From Lunularia cruciata (taxonomy: Eukaryota > Streptophyta > Marchantiopsida > Lunulariales > Lunulariaceae): 64,000 bases of DNA. Positions 34,549 to 45,738 of the stretch are shown here, piece after piece; position 1 is the stretch's first letter; each line of letters begins with the position of its first letter. Below the pieces are notes generated by a model, which worked only from the letters and a program-made list of their open reading frames with translations, ran no database searches and was not told where the DNA came from. The position numbers and the translations under genes are program-made. The stretch covers positions 37,081,001-37,145,000 of the forward strand of contig OX419755.1 in the NCBI GenBank assembly GCA_948567375.1, given 5' to 3'.

Positions 34549-35207
34549 TGTGGCACTTTAAAGTCTATGTATGACTTATGTGTGAGTTGTGCTTCTATAG
34601 TGTATGATGTTGATAGCGATGTATGTTGTGTAGCGATGTATATATGCAACTGTCACGCCATTTGTAGTGTTGCATCTAGATTGCTTGGACACTAGAGTTC
34701 CAGTGGTAATAGTTAGAGTTATTTTAGTAGTTTCTTAGAGACTACTTTACGATGGTCAGATTTGGTGTTGAGGGTACTGACTTCACGGTGGGGCCCACCA
34801 TCACTTTGCACCGTTTGCACCATCGAGTGTGGGGTCAGTGAGACCATTAGGGTTTCAGACCTAGCTCAAGTCCAAGGGGTATACTTTTGAAGTGCAGCTC
34901 CAGAGAGCTCACTTCTCTGATGTTGAGCCTTCGAGTTCCTGGCAATGATGGACGAAGGCCGGCGAATGTCACTTGGACTCTCTATGTTGGAGTGAGTGTG
35001 TCTTGACTGTAATCAATACCCATTTGTTGGCAATTTATAGAGTGACAGATCAAATATTGATTTGAGTTGAGTTGAGTTGAGTTGAGACTGGTAAACAATC
35101 TGATTGATTGTGGCACTTTAGAGTCTATGTATGACTTATGTGTGAGTTGTGCTTCTATAGTGTATAATGTTGACAACAATGTATGTGTGTAGCAATGTAT
35201 ATATGCA
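34549..35207 (+). repeat. Family 1 3' terminal repeat (X-Y-X)
   Basis: The structure is X (34549-34645, TGTGGCACTTTA... to TATATATGCA), Y (34646-35105, matching the 5' repeat), then X again (35109-35207), ending in TATATATGCA. The same X-Y-X order with the same outer end TGCA occurs in the two other copies (45639-50076 with an insertion; 55652-56299). A (GAGTT)n run is in Y. Total length is 659 bp. Confidence 0.88.
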
Positions 35208-35942
35208 CGACATGAATGACATCAATCTCCATGGGTGCTGGCTCCTCCACCCGCATGTAGTGTATTGGTAGGTTTTGTAGAGGTTGAGATTGAGACCAAG
35301 TTGTTGTAACCAAAAAATCAAAGTGTTTGGCAAACCACATGGCTTTCTCCAAGTGTTGTGGCTCTTGCATAATTACTTCTTATTTGGTTTGTGACTTCAA
35401 GCCCCTCACAAATTGATCTAGACCTTCTCCTTCCATTATATCTAGAATTTTCATGATGGTGTTTTGGAATTACATGATGTAACTTCTTATAGATTCAATC
35501 TGCTCAACTTTGCCAACCTATCTCATGCAACTTGTGCAGCTCGTGCAACACTTATAGCTTGGAATCAACCAATTATTTGCACTTTTGAATTCTGCCCATA
35601 TCAAGATTGGTGCAAAAATTTGCCGTTCAGCTTGCTCCACTCGGAATTGCCACCATAGCTTTGCTACTCCATCCAATTGGCTGGAAGCCAAAAGAATCTA
35701 TTTTTGTTCATCTTGAAGATTGGTAGATTCAAAATAACATCAAACAAAAAATTCTCCATTGCACTCAAGAGATTCTTGCCTTCAAAAACCTTGGGTTTTA
35801 GAAACTGGATTTGGTCTTCTCCTTCTTGAACTAATACTCTCTCTATGTGTTCTTGTCATCAATGATCTTGTTCATCCAAGAATTGAGTAAGGTGCTTGAT
35901 TTGTTGCTGCATAGTAATGATAACCTCTGGCATTGCCGCCAT
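35208..35942 (-). pseudogene. Family 3 chromovirus gag
   Basis: The minus-strand start at 35942 gives 'MAAMPEVIITMQQQIKHLTQ', a typical gypsy gag N-terminus, followed by 'VFEGKNLLSAMENFLFDV' and 'WLPANWME', the capsid fold region. It ends at 35208, where family 1 is inserted; the reading continues with zinc-knuckle sequence at 23959. The distance from the primer site (36196) to the ATG is about 250 bases, normal for such elements. Stops and frame changes are present. Confidence 0.75.
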
Positions 35943-36195
35943 GATTACTACTCTATCACACCACCCGCAATCTATCTAATTTATTAACACATAGATGTAC
36001 ACATCCATTATTCTCCATAAGTTACAATTGGAAGTACCAAGGGTTCCTCTGACAAGGTGATTGCATTCAAAAATCCTACCCAAAGTGTGAGGTGATGAAT
36101 TGTGTGAAACAATGCTTAGGTAGTACTCCAATGTAAAAATCCCAATGGTTTGCTAGAAATGAATTTGGTGGCCCATAAATTCCATCCTTCCTATT

Positions 36196-36210
36196 CTTGC
36201 TCTGATACCA
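36196..36210 (-). promoter_or_regulatory. Primer binding site, family 3
   Basis: The minus strand reads TGGTATCAGAGCAAG, the complete initiator-Met-tRNA primer site of plant LTR retrotransposons, one base inside the 5' LTR end (GGTCTTTTACA). Confidence 0.95.
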
Positions 36211-36211
36211 A

Positions 36212-36625
36212 TGTAAAAGACCGAGACCAAGGAGAAAAATAAGAGAATAGATGATTGCATTGGGATACCTGAGTGTAAGAAACTCTGAATGCCTAATATG
36301 AGATTTGGCCTTGGTATTTATAGGGAGCATATAAGGCTCTTAAGAAGCTTCTCAAGAAGCTTCCTTGAGTTGCTTTCTTGGAGTGCAAGCCCAAGTTAAC
36401 CGGGAAGCTTCTCAAGAATCTTTTTTCTAAAAGTCATTTTACTTGGTGTGCAAGCTAAGCTAGTTTGAAGCTTCTAGGAGTTACCTACTTGGGATGAAAG
36501 CTAAGCTAGTTGGCAAGCTTCCCAATAAGTTTCCTAGATATATTTAGAATATTTTAGGCTAATTTGGCATATTCTTTACTTTGTTAGCCCTAACTAATTT
36601 CATTGCTAAACTCCATATTGTTACA
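36212..36625 (-). repeat. Family 3 chromovirus 5' LTR
   Basis: 414 bp from TGTAAAAGACCGAG to CATATTGTTACA in plus orientation, with termini TG...CA. It is followed by CTCCA (36626-36630), matching the duplication at 19748. It has a TATAAATA box and several GAAGCTTC modules, for example GAAGCTTCTCAAGAAGCTTCC near 36341, where the two dimers are spaced 4 rather than 2 bases. It is more intact than the 3' LTR. Confidence 0.95.
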
Positions 36626-36762
36626 CTCCAAGTGTAACTACTCCAAATTGATGTGAATTGAGGTGATGTTGAAAGTGATAACAATGCTAAACTCCTTATT
36701 GTTACACTCCAAGTGTAGCTACTCCAAATTGATATGGATTGAGGTGATGTCAAAAGTGATAA
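36601..36762. repeat. 81 bp tandem duplication across the LTR border
   Basis: Units 36601-36681 and 36682-36762 both run from 'ca.tgctaaactcc.tattgttacactccaagtgta' to 'gtgataa'. The first contains the last 25 bases of the LTR, the target duplication and LINE sequence, so the duplication happened after the family 3 insertion. Confidence 0.88.
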
Positions 36763-37852
36763 CAATATTGAATGACAATGGTACAACTAACCAAACAAAA
36801 AAAGATCTCTCCAATAGCAATTGGTCTAGTGCACCATGTGTCCTTCTCCATTATGAGAAGTTGAATATCATCTAACACCCGACTAATAGACATAGGAATG
36901 TCTCCTCTTAATGCTATAGCCACCTGAAACAACTCAATAAAACCACTAAAAGGATCATCTGCCTGAAAGTAATATTTAAGGTGCTCATATACCATCCCTG
37001 ACAAGCTTGTTGAGGAAAGGCAAGGGGCAATGCACAATGCTTGTGCAAAAAGTGACCTATCATGATATACAGATTGCTCAGGTTGATAACCTTAGACTTC
37101 TAGTGATAGTCCCTCTACTACCACAAGATGTAGTGAAGGTAGGGAAGAGATAGTCTCCTTAGTAGGACTAACCATATACAAAGAGTGTAGCGCTCATGTT
37201 GCTCTACTAAACTCTCCCACTTGATACAATGTCCTACACCATGGTAATTGAGTGGACTCTATGGTACCTTGTGGCAAAAATTGTCTCCTAAAACATGTAG
37301 CCCTAAGAGACTCCTCCTAAAGGGCCACCCAAATCCCCCACTCAAAATTGACAAAATCTAGCAGCCACCTCTCTATGCTCCGCACATCCCCCTCTACCAT
37401 AACAAAGACACCATTAGGGGAGTAAGAGGAATAGGAACCATGCTAACTTGTCCAAGGATTCACTTGCCAAACAATCAAGTAGGCAAAAAGCCTATCTAGC
37501 TTCATCATAGAGGGTGCGGAGACAGGAACAGACATGGACTAGACATGGACATGTAAAACTAATCTTAAATAATCCCAAAATGCAACTTGCCTAAGAAGCT
37601 AACCACTCCCAAGACTCAAGCTTCATCCTTAGAATGGTCAACAAAGGGATAGAAGAAGCGTGCGTAATCCCAAGTGTCATTGCTTTTGACGTGGTTGCTT
37701 GCCTCATGTGCATCCCAAGTGCTCCAATCATAGTCCTTGTGCACCCTTCTCACATGAGTCTTTACTCCCTGTGAGGTAAAACATTGATGACACACCAAGC
37801 ATGGTATATCCCGAGCCGCTCTCAACGGTCCCACATGGAGAGGTGTAGCCAT
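36631..37852 (-). mobile_element. RLE-type LINE, 5' half (zinc finger and RT start)
   Basis: The minus strand begins 'MATPLHVGPLRAARDIP' at 37852 and holds a C2H2 zinc finger 'CLVCHQCFTSQGVKTHV' plus 'RRVH', as at the N-terminus of R2-like LINEs. Then, at 37040-36780, come 'FSGFIELFQVAIALRGD' and 'RPIAIGEIFFCLV', the opening RT blocks, and 'QFGVVTLGG' just before the family 3 target site. The reading continues on the far side at 19752. Together the two halves give about 3.4 kb. The open N-terminal piece ends at 37616; frame changes follow. Confidence 0.7.
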
Positions 37853-38363
37853 ATCTAGCACAAGAATAAAGAAAATAACACATGATGCTCCTCTCCATAT
37901 CTCCCTATATATGTAAAACCACAACAAGTCACATCCTAACTCACATAAGAAAATATAATATCTCTAAACTCAAAAAATTATAAATTTTCATAATTTTCAA
38001 TTTTAATTTCTAAAATTTTAAAGTTAAATTCTCATAAAATCTAATCATAAGAACCAAAAAATTAGAATATTTTTTTCAATGAAACTTAATTATAAAAACC
38101 AAGAGATTAAAAATAAAAATTCCTGATTTGTCACTCTCAATGTATAATGATCACTTTAAACCCTAAAAAAAAACTAAAATCTCCATAACTTTCTATTCAA
38201 TTCTCCATAGTTTACAATCTCCATGGTCTTTGATCTAAATCTAGAAAGAAATGATACCAAAATTGAAAATTGAACAAAATAGACTATTCACTCAAGTGCT
38301 ATATTGCTAATGCCATATACGAAAGAGCACTCAAAAACGATATATTTTTCCTCTCACATCTCT
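37853..38363. other. AT-rich spacer, no gene seen
   Basis: Mostly A/T runs with no frame of note. It probably contains the 5' end of the LINE and the border to the host locus; the precise junction cannot be seen, and no duplication matching the LINE's 3' flank was found. Confidence 0.4.
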
Positions 38364-38501
38364 CCTCTCCTCACTCTCTCCAACTCCTCCAACGCAAAGT
38401 GATACTCGGTAGTGTCAACCAGCTGTGATCATCCTCTCCTCACTCTCTCCAACTCCTCCAACGCAAAGTGATACTCGGTAGTGTCAACCAGCTGTGATCA
38501 T
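38364..38501 (+). repeat. Exact 69 bp tandem duplication
   Basis: Units 38364-38432 and 38433-38501 begin cctctcctcactctctcc and end gctgtgatcat. They look identical, so the event is recent. Confidence 0.95.
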
Positions 38502-41500
38502 GGATAGAAGATAGATATATCTATGATTACAGAAGCTTCGGTCATCCCAAGAAGCTATGACAAATTGTACATGAAGTCAACAATTACTGTATTATGCTCC
38601 GCATGGCCAGGCTAAGTGGTTTCTTCTTCGTATCACCTTGGAACGACGACGACTCGCGAGATCCGAATAGAATCGCAACTGAGGAAGGACGAACTGTTTC
38701 TGAGAAATTGTGGACACCAGCTATAGATATAGTGCTCCATCTTACGGTGATTTGTCACGGACCTCGAATTCCTTTCTTTTGCCCTGTACATGGAGACACC
38801 CTTGGCCAATATTGTAAATTAAATATGATTAAATTCAACTCAATACTAAATATTTTAGATTAAATTAAATTGTTATAAATTAATTGTGTTGTTAGTTCAA
38901 GTCGGCGCCGTATACTTGATCTGCAAAAATGATGGCGTACTCATTGGCCAAACAGCACTTATTGAACTCACTTCGCTCTTGGTTCACGCCTCACAACAAA
39001 CATTCCCAACGGTTGAGAAACGGAAATCCAAACATTCAGAATGAACAAAATCATCCTCTTCACTCTTTACTGAATTGCATATTTCCTAGTTGACTAAACC
39101 ACAAAGTGTTTAGAAATGCAGTCCGCGTCTTGATAACTCGAGACGAGCGCAAATATCTGGCCGAATTGACTATCAATAGTGTCTTGAAATCGCTTATCAT
39201 CCATGCTACTACTGCAGCAGGTCAGCCGGCAGCTGCATATTTTTTTGGCAAAATGAAGAAAAGAGGAAGATGTTTGCTAGCGTCGATTTGTAGCTAGCAA
39301 GAATTGTTATTAACTTGTACTAACTTCAGGAGATTCTGACCTCACTGATAATATTATTTAGTGGGGTACTAGCAAGACCTACATTCCATCCACATTACTT
39401 GAACCATTGTTCTGCAGCGTCGGGTTTTAAGACTTTTAAATAGGTATTGACTCAGGTTATCAACAAAACAGACGATGTATTTGACAGACAATTCAGGTTT
39501 CCTGTGCCTTAAAGACAAACTCGAAAATTTACTCAATTGGCTACAGAATCAGCTGAATTATTGCAGGATGTCGTGGCTTTCCATATTTTAGGGCACTTGA
39601 AGTGGCTGTATTTTCTCAAACTTACGCCGATGAGGTCTCAATCATCAGCACACATCTATTAAATTCTTGTACTGCTTCATCTTTAGAACGGAACTGCAGT
39701 AAGTAAGTTTGACAAAACCGTTGAAGTGCAATTATCATATTTTAATCACTCTCACAAGAGATACAGCGGACAGTGCATGCAAATCAACCTGTTCACCGGT
39801 GATTGGATATACAGTACTTTATAATTGTAGTCAAAGCGTTTCTCCGAAGCTGTAACAGATTCATCATAAAACAGACGGACCAATGGGACTTGACAACATT
39901 TTAAGATGGGGATCAAGTACTTCCCTGTTAATGTTCAATATATTGCAATCAGTGGATAGAGCGATGATATATTTTTGGTAAGGGGGGTTGTTCCCCCGTT
40001 TCTGCTTTGTATAGTTAATTTGTAAGTTCCTAACCTCGAGCCCTTTGCATTCACTCGCTCCTCCTGCTGAGGACATCGATCGTGGAACCACATGATCATG
40101 AGGCCCATGAACAGGAGACTGGCAAAATGGATTACGTGAAAGCTTCTGTAAGCTTCTTCTCTTATAGAAGCATATGAATTGTTTAAAATTAGATGTTCAA
40201 CCGAAAGGTCTCGCCTAACAAGCACAAGAACGTGTCATGTTAGCCTGAAAGAACTACAGATGACCTAGCTGTAGTATGTCTCACGTATCTGTAGTATCTT
40301 TGCGTCGACGTGGAGAACTATATTCAACTCCAATTAACTACTAGAAGTCTGGAGAAAACAAAGTTGTCTGTAAGCTCAAGGGTTCGGACAAAATCATGAA
40401 GATGTCGTCGAGAACAGATCTTTTGCACAGCGTTTGTTTCTAGAAACATGCTCGTAGAATATTTTGAAACACGAGTCAGCGTATGCAGAATTCGAGGTCC
40501 GTATTGCATGTATTGGTCTCATATATCAGCACTGCAACTGACGTGTACTCTGAGATATTTTGTGGGTGGTCAATGGAGAATCGTGAGCTCTCTAGCTTGC
40601 TGTTCACCATGTCCAGTAACAGAAACAGTAGATTTGCTTGACCAGTGCAGATAAATTTGAGCTCGAGAATGTCATCACTGACATCGTCATGAGAAAGAAG
40701 CACACTGTGAAGCAGGTGGATCCTACTACCCCCACGAGTATGCGTTAATCGTCTTTGTGCTGCTTAATCCTTAAACCAGTGCTTCGTGAATCTGAGTATT
40801 CTTTGTTAGGACCCTTCCCGTACATATTCGCTACAGGCCGGATTGTATAGTATTCACCCGCAGAGGCCGGACTCCATTTCCTTTAATTTGTAAAACTGAA
40901 TTTCTTCCGGTGCGAACCTCTCTTGCGCGCTTGAAAGCCTACCGCTGGTAGAAACGTTCTGAAATTGTGTCTAGAGAATCTCACAAAACCCTTTAAGAAC
41001 ACTCGAGGGAATATGCATATGCATACACACGGTAATGAGTCAGTGAGGAGATTCGCCAACTTAAACCGTGGAGGCCTAGGTAGGGGGGGTGAAGTACAAT
41101 ATTGAAAAAAAGGTTCAGTTTACGGAATTCTTAAAAAGGGCTGGGAATTGATGTATCTTTTAATATATACCGGGAATCTCCATCTTACCGTGTGAAAAGT
41201 TAAATCATTGACATACGAACCTGGGGACTCTCTCATTCTTCAAATTGCACACTACTTGCTTACTCATTCGATCTTGAGATTGCGCATGCACCGATCTTAG
41301 ATGGCCAGCCGGATAGAAAAGCTTGTGGTATAACCGGAATCTCTGCCGGTGGAAATTCTAGCTCACCATACTTGCGGTTGTACCATGACGTTAAGACTAT
41401 AATTAATGTACCCTGGAGGCTCAATTGGGATACCCAAGAAAAGTTTGTCTGAATAAGAGATGCCATTGGATATATAGTTCATGTACGTGCATAAATATGT

Positions 41501-41853
41501 CTTTTGTTTAGTCCTGCTGCCACTGATACCACGCTTTGATCTGTTCTCTCCAGGCCTTTGGTTGTATCCTGATCCGATGGCAATCTGTGGTGCCGATGTT
41601 CGTTTATGCAAACCCATGGCCAGTGTGTTTACGATCAGGGAACTTTATTAGAAGCACTGAACAGTCGATTCCTTAATTTTCCTCATCCCACGGCCTCTCC
41701 TCACCGCACCCAGGCCAATATTGCTCATGGTCATAATATAATGATACAAAGGCATAAAATCCTTACAAAGGGATGTCATTGCATATAAAGGCGCACTGTA
41801 AAAAAATGTAAAGTGTCATGTAGTGGGACGACGGCACAAAGGAGGTCTCCCAG
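38502..41853. other. Low-copy-looking DNA, no gene firmly recognised
   Basis: CpG dinucleotides are frequent and no retroelement domain is visible. Short open frames exist (for example 38594-38863 plus, 89 residues; 39935-40225 minus, 96 residues), but none shows a known domain. It may contain exons of a host gene with introns. It is the presumed partner of the segment 12130-17594. Confidence 0.4.
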
Positions 41854-42321
41854 TTAGTTCCCTTCTGAATTAGAAAGTTTACAGTGGTTGCATGTCCCGA
41901 ATATGGCTTTGCAATGGGGGGGAGTTGGGGCGATCCTCGTGACCGTCGAGATGATGGTAATTGTATTCTCAGGCTCAATTCTCTGAGTGACGGATTGCTC
42001 GTCCAGTCTACCTTGGTGCACGTTCCGTAACACATTGACAAAAAATTTGTAAGCCAATACCAATTCGAGACTAAATCTGACACCCCATCCCAACCAAATC
42101 CGACTCCCCCACCTCAACGAGAAAAATATTTGCAAACACGAATCACGACTGCATGAATCATCATAAAAGTGTAAAACGTTGGACCGTGGCACCCAGAGGG
42201 ACTGGTAAGTCGAAATGTCAAAGTTTGGTAGACTTTCGACCATTGAGTCGCAAAGCCAAATATAGAGTCTATGAAGTCTTTCACCGATCCAAATGCTTGA
42301 AATTTGAGGAACATGAGCCAC
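41854..42321 (-). CDS. Hypothetical protein or exon, 155 residues
   Basis: An uninterrupted minus-strand frame of 155 codons in the low-copy segment. The C-terminal half ('FSLELVLAYKFFVNVLRN', 'HQGRLDEQSVTQRIEPEN', 'APTPPHCKAIFGTCNHCK') has an amphipathic or membrane-like helix, a polar stretch and a Cys-rich end with CxxC. Composition looks more protein-like than the surrounding shadow frames. I do not recognise the family. The N-terminal part is less convincing, so the true unit may be an exon starting near 42115, just after a pyrimidine-rich stretch on the minus strand. Confidence 0.35.
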   Translation of the reverse strand: MAHVPQISSIWIGERLHRLYIWLCDSMVESLPNFDISTYQSLWVPRSNVLHFYDDSCSRDSCLQIFFSLRWGSRIWLGWGVRFSLELVLAYKFFVNVLRNVHQGRLDEQSVTQRIEPENTITIISTVTRIAPTPPHCKAIFGTCNHCKLSNSEGN

Positions 42322-43590
42322 CAGCGTGTCTGAGGATGAGGAAACCAGAATGGCAATACTGAATTACGGCGCGATGAACTTCAGCCAACTGGAATTCCAC
42401 CCGGGACTGGTGTTCACTGCTGGGAGGAGCAGGGAAATGGCTGAAGTGCGTATGGTCTGTGAGTTAGATTGGGATCAAAGGAGCCATCCCATCTTTAGAC
42501 GTGTTGGGTACACTTTTCAAAGGTCGAGCTGGGCATGTGAACATATAACCGGCCAAGGCTTAGCGTGCTTGTACCTGATTCAGATCGAGATGCGACGTTG
42601 GAAGTGGTGGCTGAAAGCAAAGCAACAGGTGACCTCACAATATCAAATCGCAATCCTAAGCTAACATTGAATATTGCAAGCATACTAGACGCTTTTGCCA
42701 TGTCGTTCAGTTCCCACTTTTCAAAATTCGGCACATTTACGTCCTTGATCGACGTCGAAGTCGATTCCTTCCCATCCTTGCAGGTACTTCTTCATTGGGT
42801 TGTTCCAACTACTAGCTAGCCTTACATATGATATCCGCGTTAATTACAGAACTGTACTTCCCAAACAGCAGAAGATTATGTTAAAGTTGCTAGTTTGAAG
42901 TTTGAAGTAGGAATCGCGTGTCATTCTGTTAAAGTTGCTAGTTTGAAGTTTGAAGTAGGAATCGCGTGTCATTCTGTTCTGATTTGTGAAACCATGGCGA
43001 ACAATGAAAGTAAGTCCTTGCGAGAATCGGTCTCATGTAGGGAGAAATTGGTCTCAAGAAATCAATTGTTGCAAAAAGGTTTGTTGGTTCACTCCACGAC
43101 TTTAGTGTCAATCTTTGTTCGTTGGTTCAGGCCATGCCTTCAGTATCAATTCTCTTACTAATTGACATTCACCCAAACTGATGGATGTACAAGGCAGTGC
43201 ATATATTCCCTAATAACCGGGTCGCAACCACCTCAAAATAATCATTAGTATAGGACGAGGACCGAATGTAGGATGTCTCCTTTGACCCGGGCAAAATGGG
43301 CAAAATGTAGAGAGAGAAGCCCAAATTTGGCATGCCAGGAGAGAGACAATCACAAAGAACTATAATTCCTCTAGACTTATCGGGGCTGTCTTATCCAACA
43401 TTTGCCCAATAACTATTGGGTATGTTGTACTCTATTTAGTCTCTTGCACTATTCGTGGAAAATTTTAGAACTCCCTTGTATCCATTTTATATTCACATTA
43501 GTATTCGGTATGAGTATGCAGTGGTTACTCTAGGTGACTATGAGACAGTTATGCTGTATATATGAACGTCCTTGGACATAAATCCAATTT
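42322..43590. other. Low-copy DNA with a possible plus-strand exon and a 48 bp duplication
   Basis: A plus-strand frame at 42565-42819 reads 'LTISNRNPKLTLNIASILD' and 'FGTFTSLIDVEVDSFPSLQ', then CAG/GTAC, which could be a splice donor. At 42881-42928 and 42929-42976 a 48-base unit (gttaaagttgctagtttgaa...) is tandemly repeated exactly and keeps the frame (16 codons). No known domain was recognised. Confidence 0.4.
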
Positions 43591-43803
43591 TGTGTTTATC
43601 CAAGTAGATGTCTTTAACATTTAAATTTTTTATTTTTTTTGGGTCTCAAATGTGCTCATTATCATTTCTGTCTACGTTTGTATCGAATTCTTTCCAATTA
43701 TGTGTTTATCCAAGTGGATGTCTCTAACACTATTCTTTTGTCTCAAATGTCTTCCTTATCACTTCATTATCATTCTGTCTAGGTTTGTATCGAATTCTTC
43801 GTT
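43591..43803 (+). repeat. ~110 bp tandem duplication
   Basis: The phrase tgtgtttatccaagt(a/g)gatgtct starts at 43591 and 43701; both units end in 'ggtttgtatcgaattctt' or its variant. The second unit is a few bases shorter. Confidence 0.85.
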
Positions 43804-43879
43804 TGACTCCTTGATACAATTTGTGTGCACTTTTTACAATATTGAAATATAGTTGTTGTATAACTAACATACTCTCACA

Positions 43880-45638
43880 ATGGAGTTCACACAACTCGCA
43901 TCATCAGCCGAGGCATATGCAAAGGAGATAACTTACATGGATACTATTTTCCATAGCTCTCTATACAAGTTTGTAAGAGGTTGTAATAAATTTCCATCAT
44001 GTCTCTTTCCATCCCTTTTAGATGATACTCATATCTTAGGCCTGTTGGAGTATGTAATTTGAGGCATATTGGCTATCATACTGAACATAGAACCTTGAGT
44101 TTATGAGTCAATATTTTTAATTGTAAGGTTTGGAGTCCATGAACAATCCTGGCTCTCTCTGAATTCCCATTAGAGCTCTATTCCAAGTAGGACATTTGAG
44201 GATATTGGACTCTCCCAAGGAATGGAGGATTCTAGTAGCTCATTTTCTTATACACTTTGGTTTAGGAAATAGCACATGCTCATCTACTCCCTTGTTTGGG
44301 GAACATACAAGGGGCTTACTTTACCCTCATGATATGTTACATACCTAGAGCCTCCTATCTAGCACATACCTACCTACCCACCCATAGAGGAACCCCTACC
44401 CATCTATGTATCTTTGACAATACTACATGCAAAATTTTCTCCACTCTATTAAAGTTATATAAAGCTCCTATAGCTATCAAATGAGTGATGTAACCAATAG
44501 ATAGCTTTACCTATAGTCATGGGAGGATGTGGTCTCATATTACAAGATGTTATTGCATAAACAACATATTCAAACTCATTATACTAGTTGCTCATCTACT
44601 CTCACATAGGTCTATATATGAGGGTAGCCATTTCCTACGGCTATCTATCACGATAGTAGATTCAAACACCTACTATTTCCAAGCATCTCTTTGGTTGGCT
44701 GGTGAATTTTTGCCCTTGCCCGCATGTACAACACTCCCCTTTTTTATGGACTTTGTATCCCTAGACTCTAGGAAGATTCAAGTGGATCTAATTGAGTGTA
44801 TACACATTCACACCCTTACAAGCATCCTCATTGATATATCTTTACTTCATAGAGTAAGAATTCTCTCTTCTGGAGAGAAAAGCTTTTGAGCTTTGCTCCA
44901 TACCTCCCCATTGATTGAGTGTTGTTTGGTTCACATTGAATGAGATTACTATGGCTCTCCACCTAGGTCTAGGGTTACAACATCCATTACTTCTAGGACT
45001 ATCAGACCAATGTGCATGCAAATCTACATACAACACATATAGCATTCCCATTTTACTATATGTTGTAGGTGGAAAACCTACTGGAGTTCATGATGCAATC
45101 TCAGATATAATGGCTTAGATTCTACAATCTACTTATTCCTAGGTTCAGATTGATAGATGGTTGGACCTGCCAAGACACCTTCTTGGAGGGTGAGTGAAAA
45201 TATAATCTTTTTCATGGATGGCTGACTTCCATTGTTTAATTTTGTGATACCAAACCCACTATGAACAAAGTCCTTCATAGGGGCTACCATTCAAGCATCA
45301 GTTGTAGTGGTCATCACCATCAAGTGGAAGGAGGAGCAATACATAACACAACTCTCCTCTCACACTCTCCTTCATCCCTTTGGCAATGGATATTTTGGCC
45401 ATCTCTATCATCAATTTGATAGTCTTTATCTATATGTAGCATGAAGTTCCTTGCAAAGGAGATAGCCTTGGCTATCTTCCCAACTATACTCACTTTTTAC
45501 TTTTGGCAAAAGGTCTATTTCACCAATAGTAATCTCAAGAGTCTTCCTAGACAATAGTGGCAACAACAACTCCCATTGCATCTAGGTCACTCTCTCTCTC
45601 TCCATATCTTTGGTGGACCTATATCACACAATTTGGGG
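43880..45638 (+). pseudogene. RLE-type LINE, 3' fragment on the plus strand
   Basis: 'FPSCLFPSLLDDTHILG' (44001-44040) is the catalytic RT block, parallel to 'LVDDTHIVG' of the LINE at 19360. Near 44950-45115 'LGLGLQHPLLLG', 'CACKSTYNTYS' and 'GGKPTGVHDAISDIMA' match the Cys/His-rich endonuclease region of that LINE. RT motifs before the catalytic block are missing, so the copy is 5'-truncated. It ends at 45638, where a family 1 terminal repeat begins. Many stops are present. Confidence 0.6.
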
Positions 45639-45738
45639 TGCATATATACATTGCAACACAACATATATTGTTGTCAACATCATACAATAGAGGAGCACAA
45701 CTCACACATAAGTCATACATGAACTCTAAGTGCCATAG

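Noticed and set aside
23960-35207. A tyrosine-recombinase (DIRS/Ngaro-like) element, suggested by the split repeats
   Set aside because: The element has a clear DDE integrase with zinc domain, and no tyrosine recombinase reading was seen.
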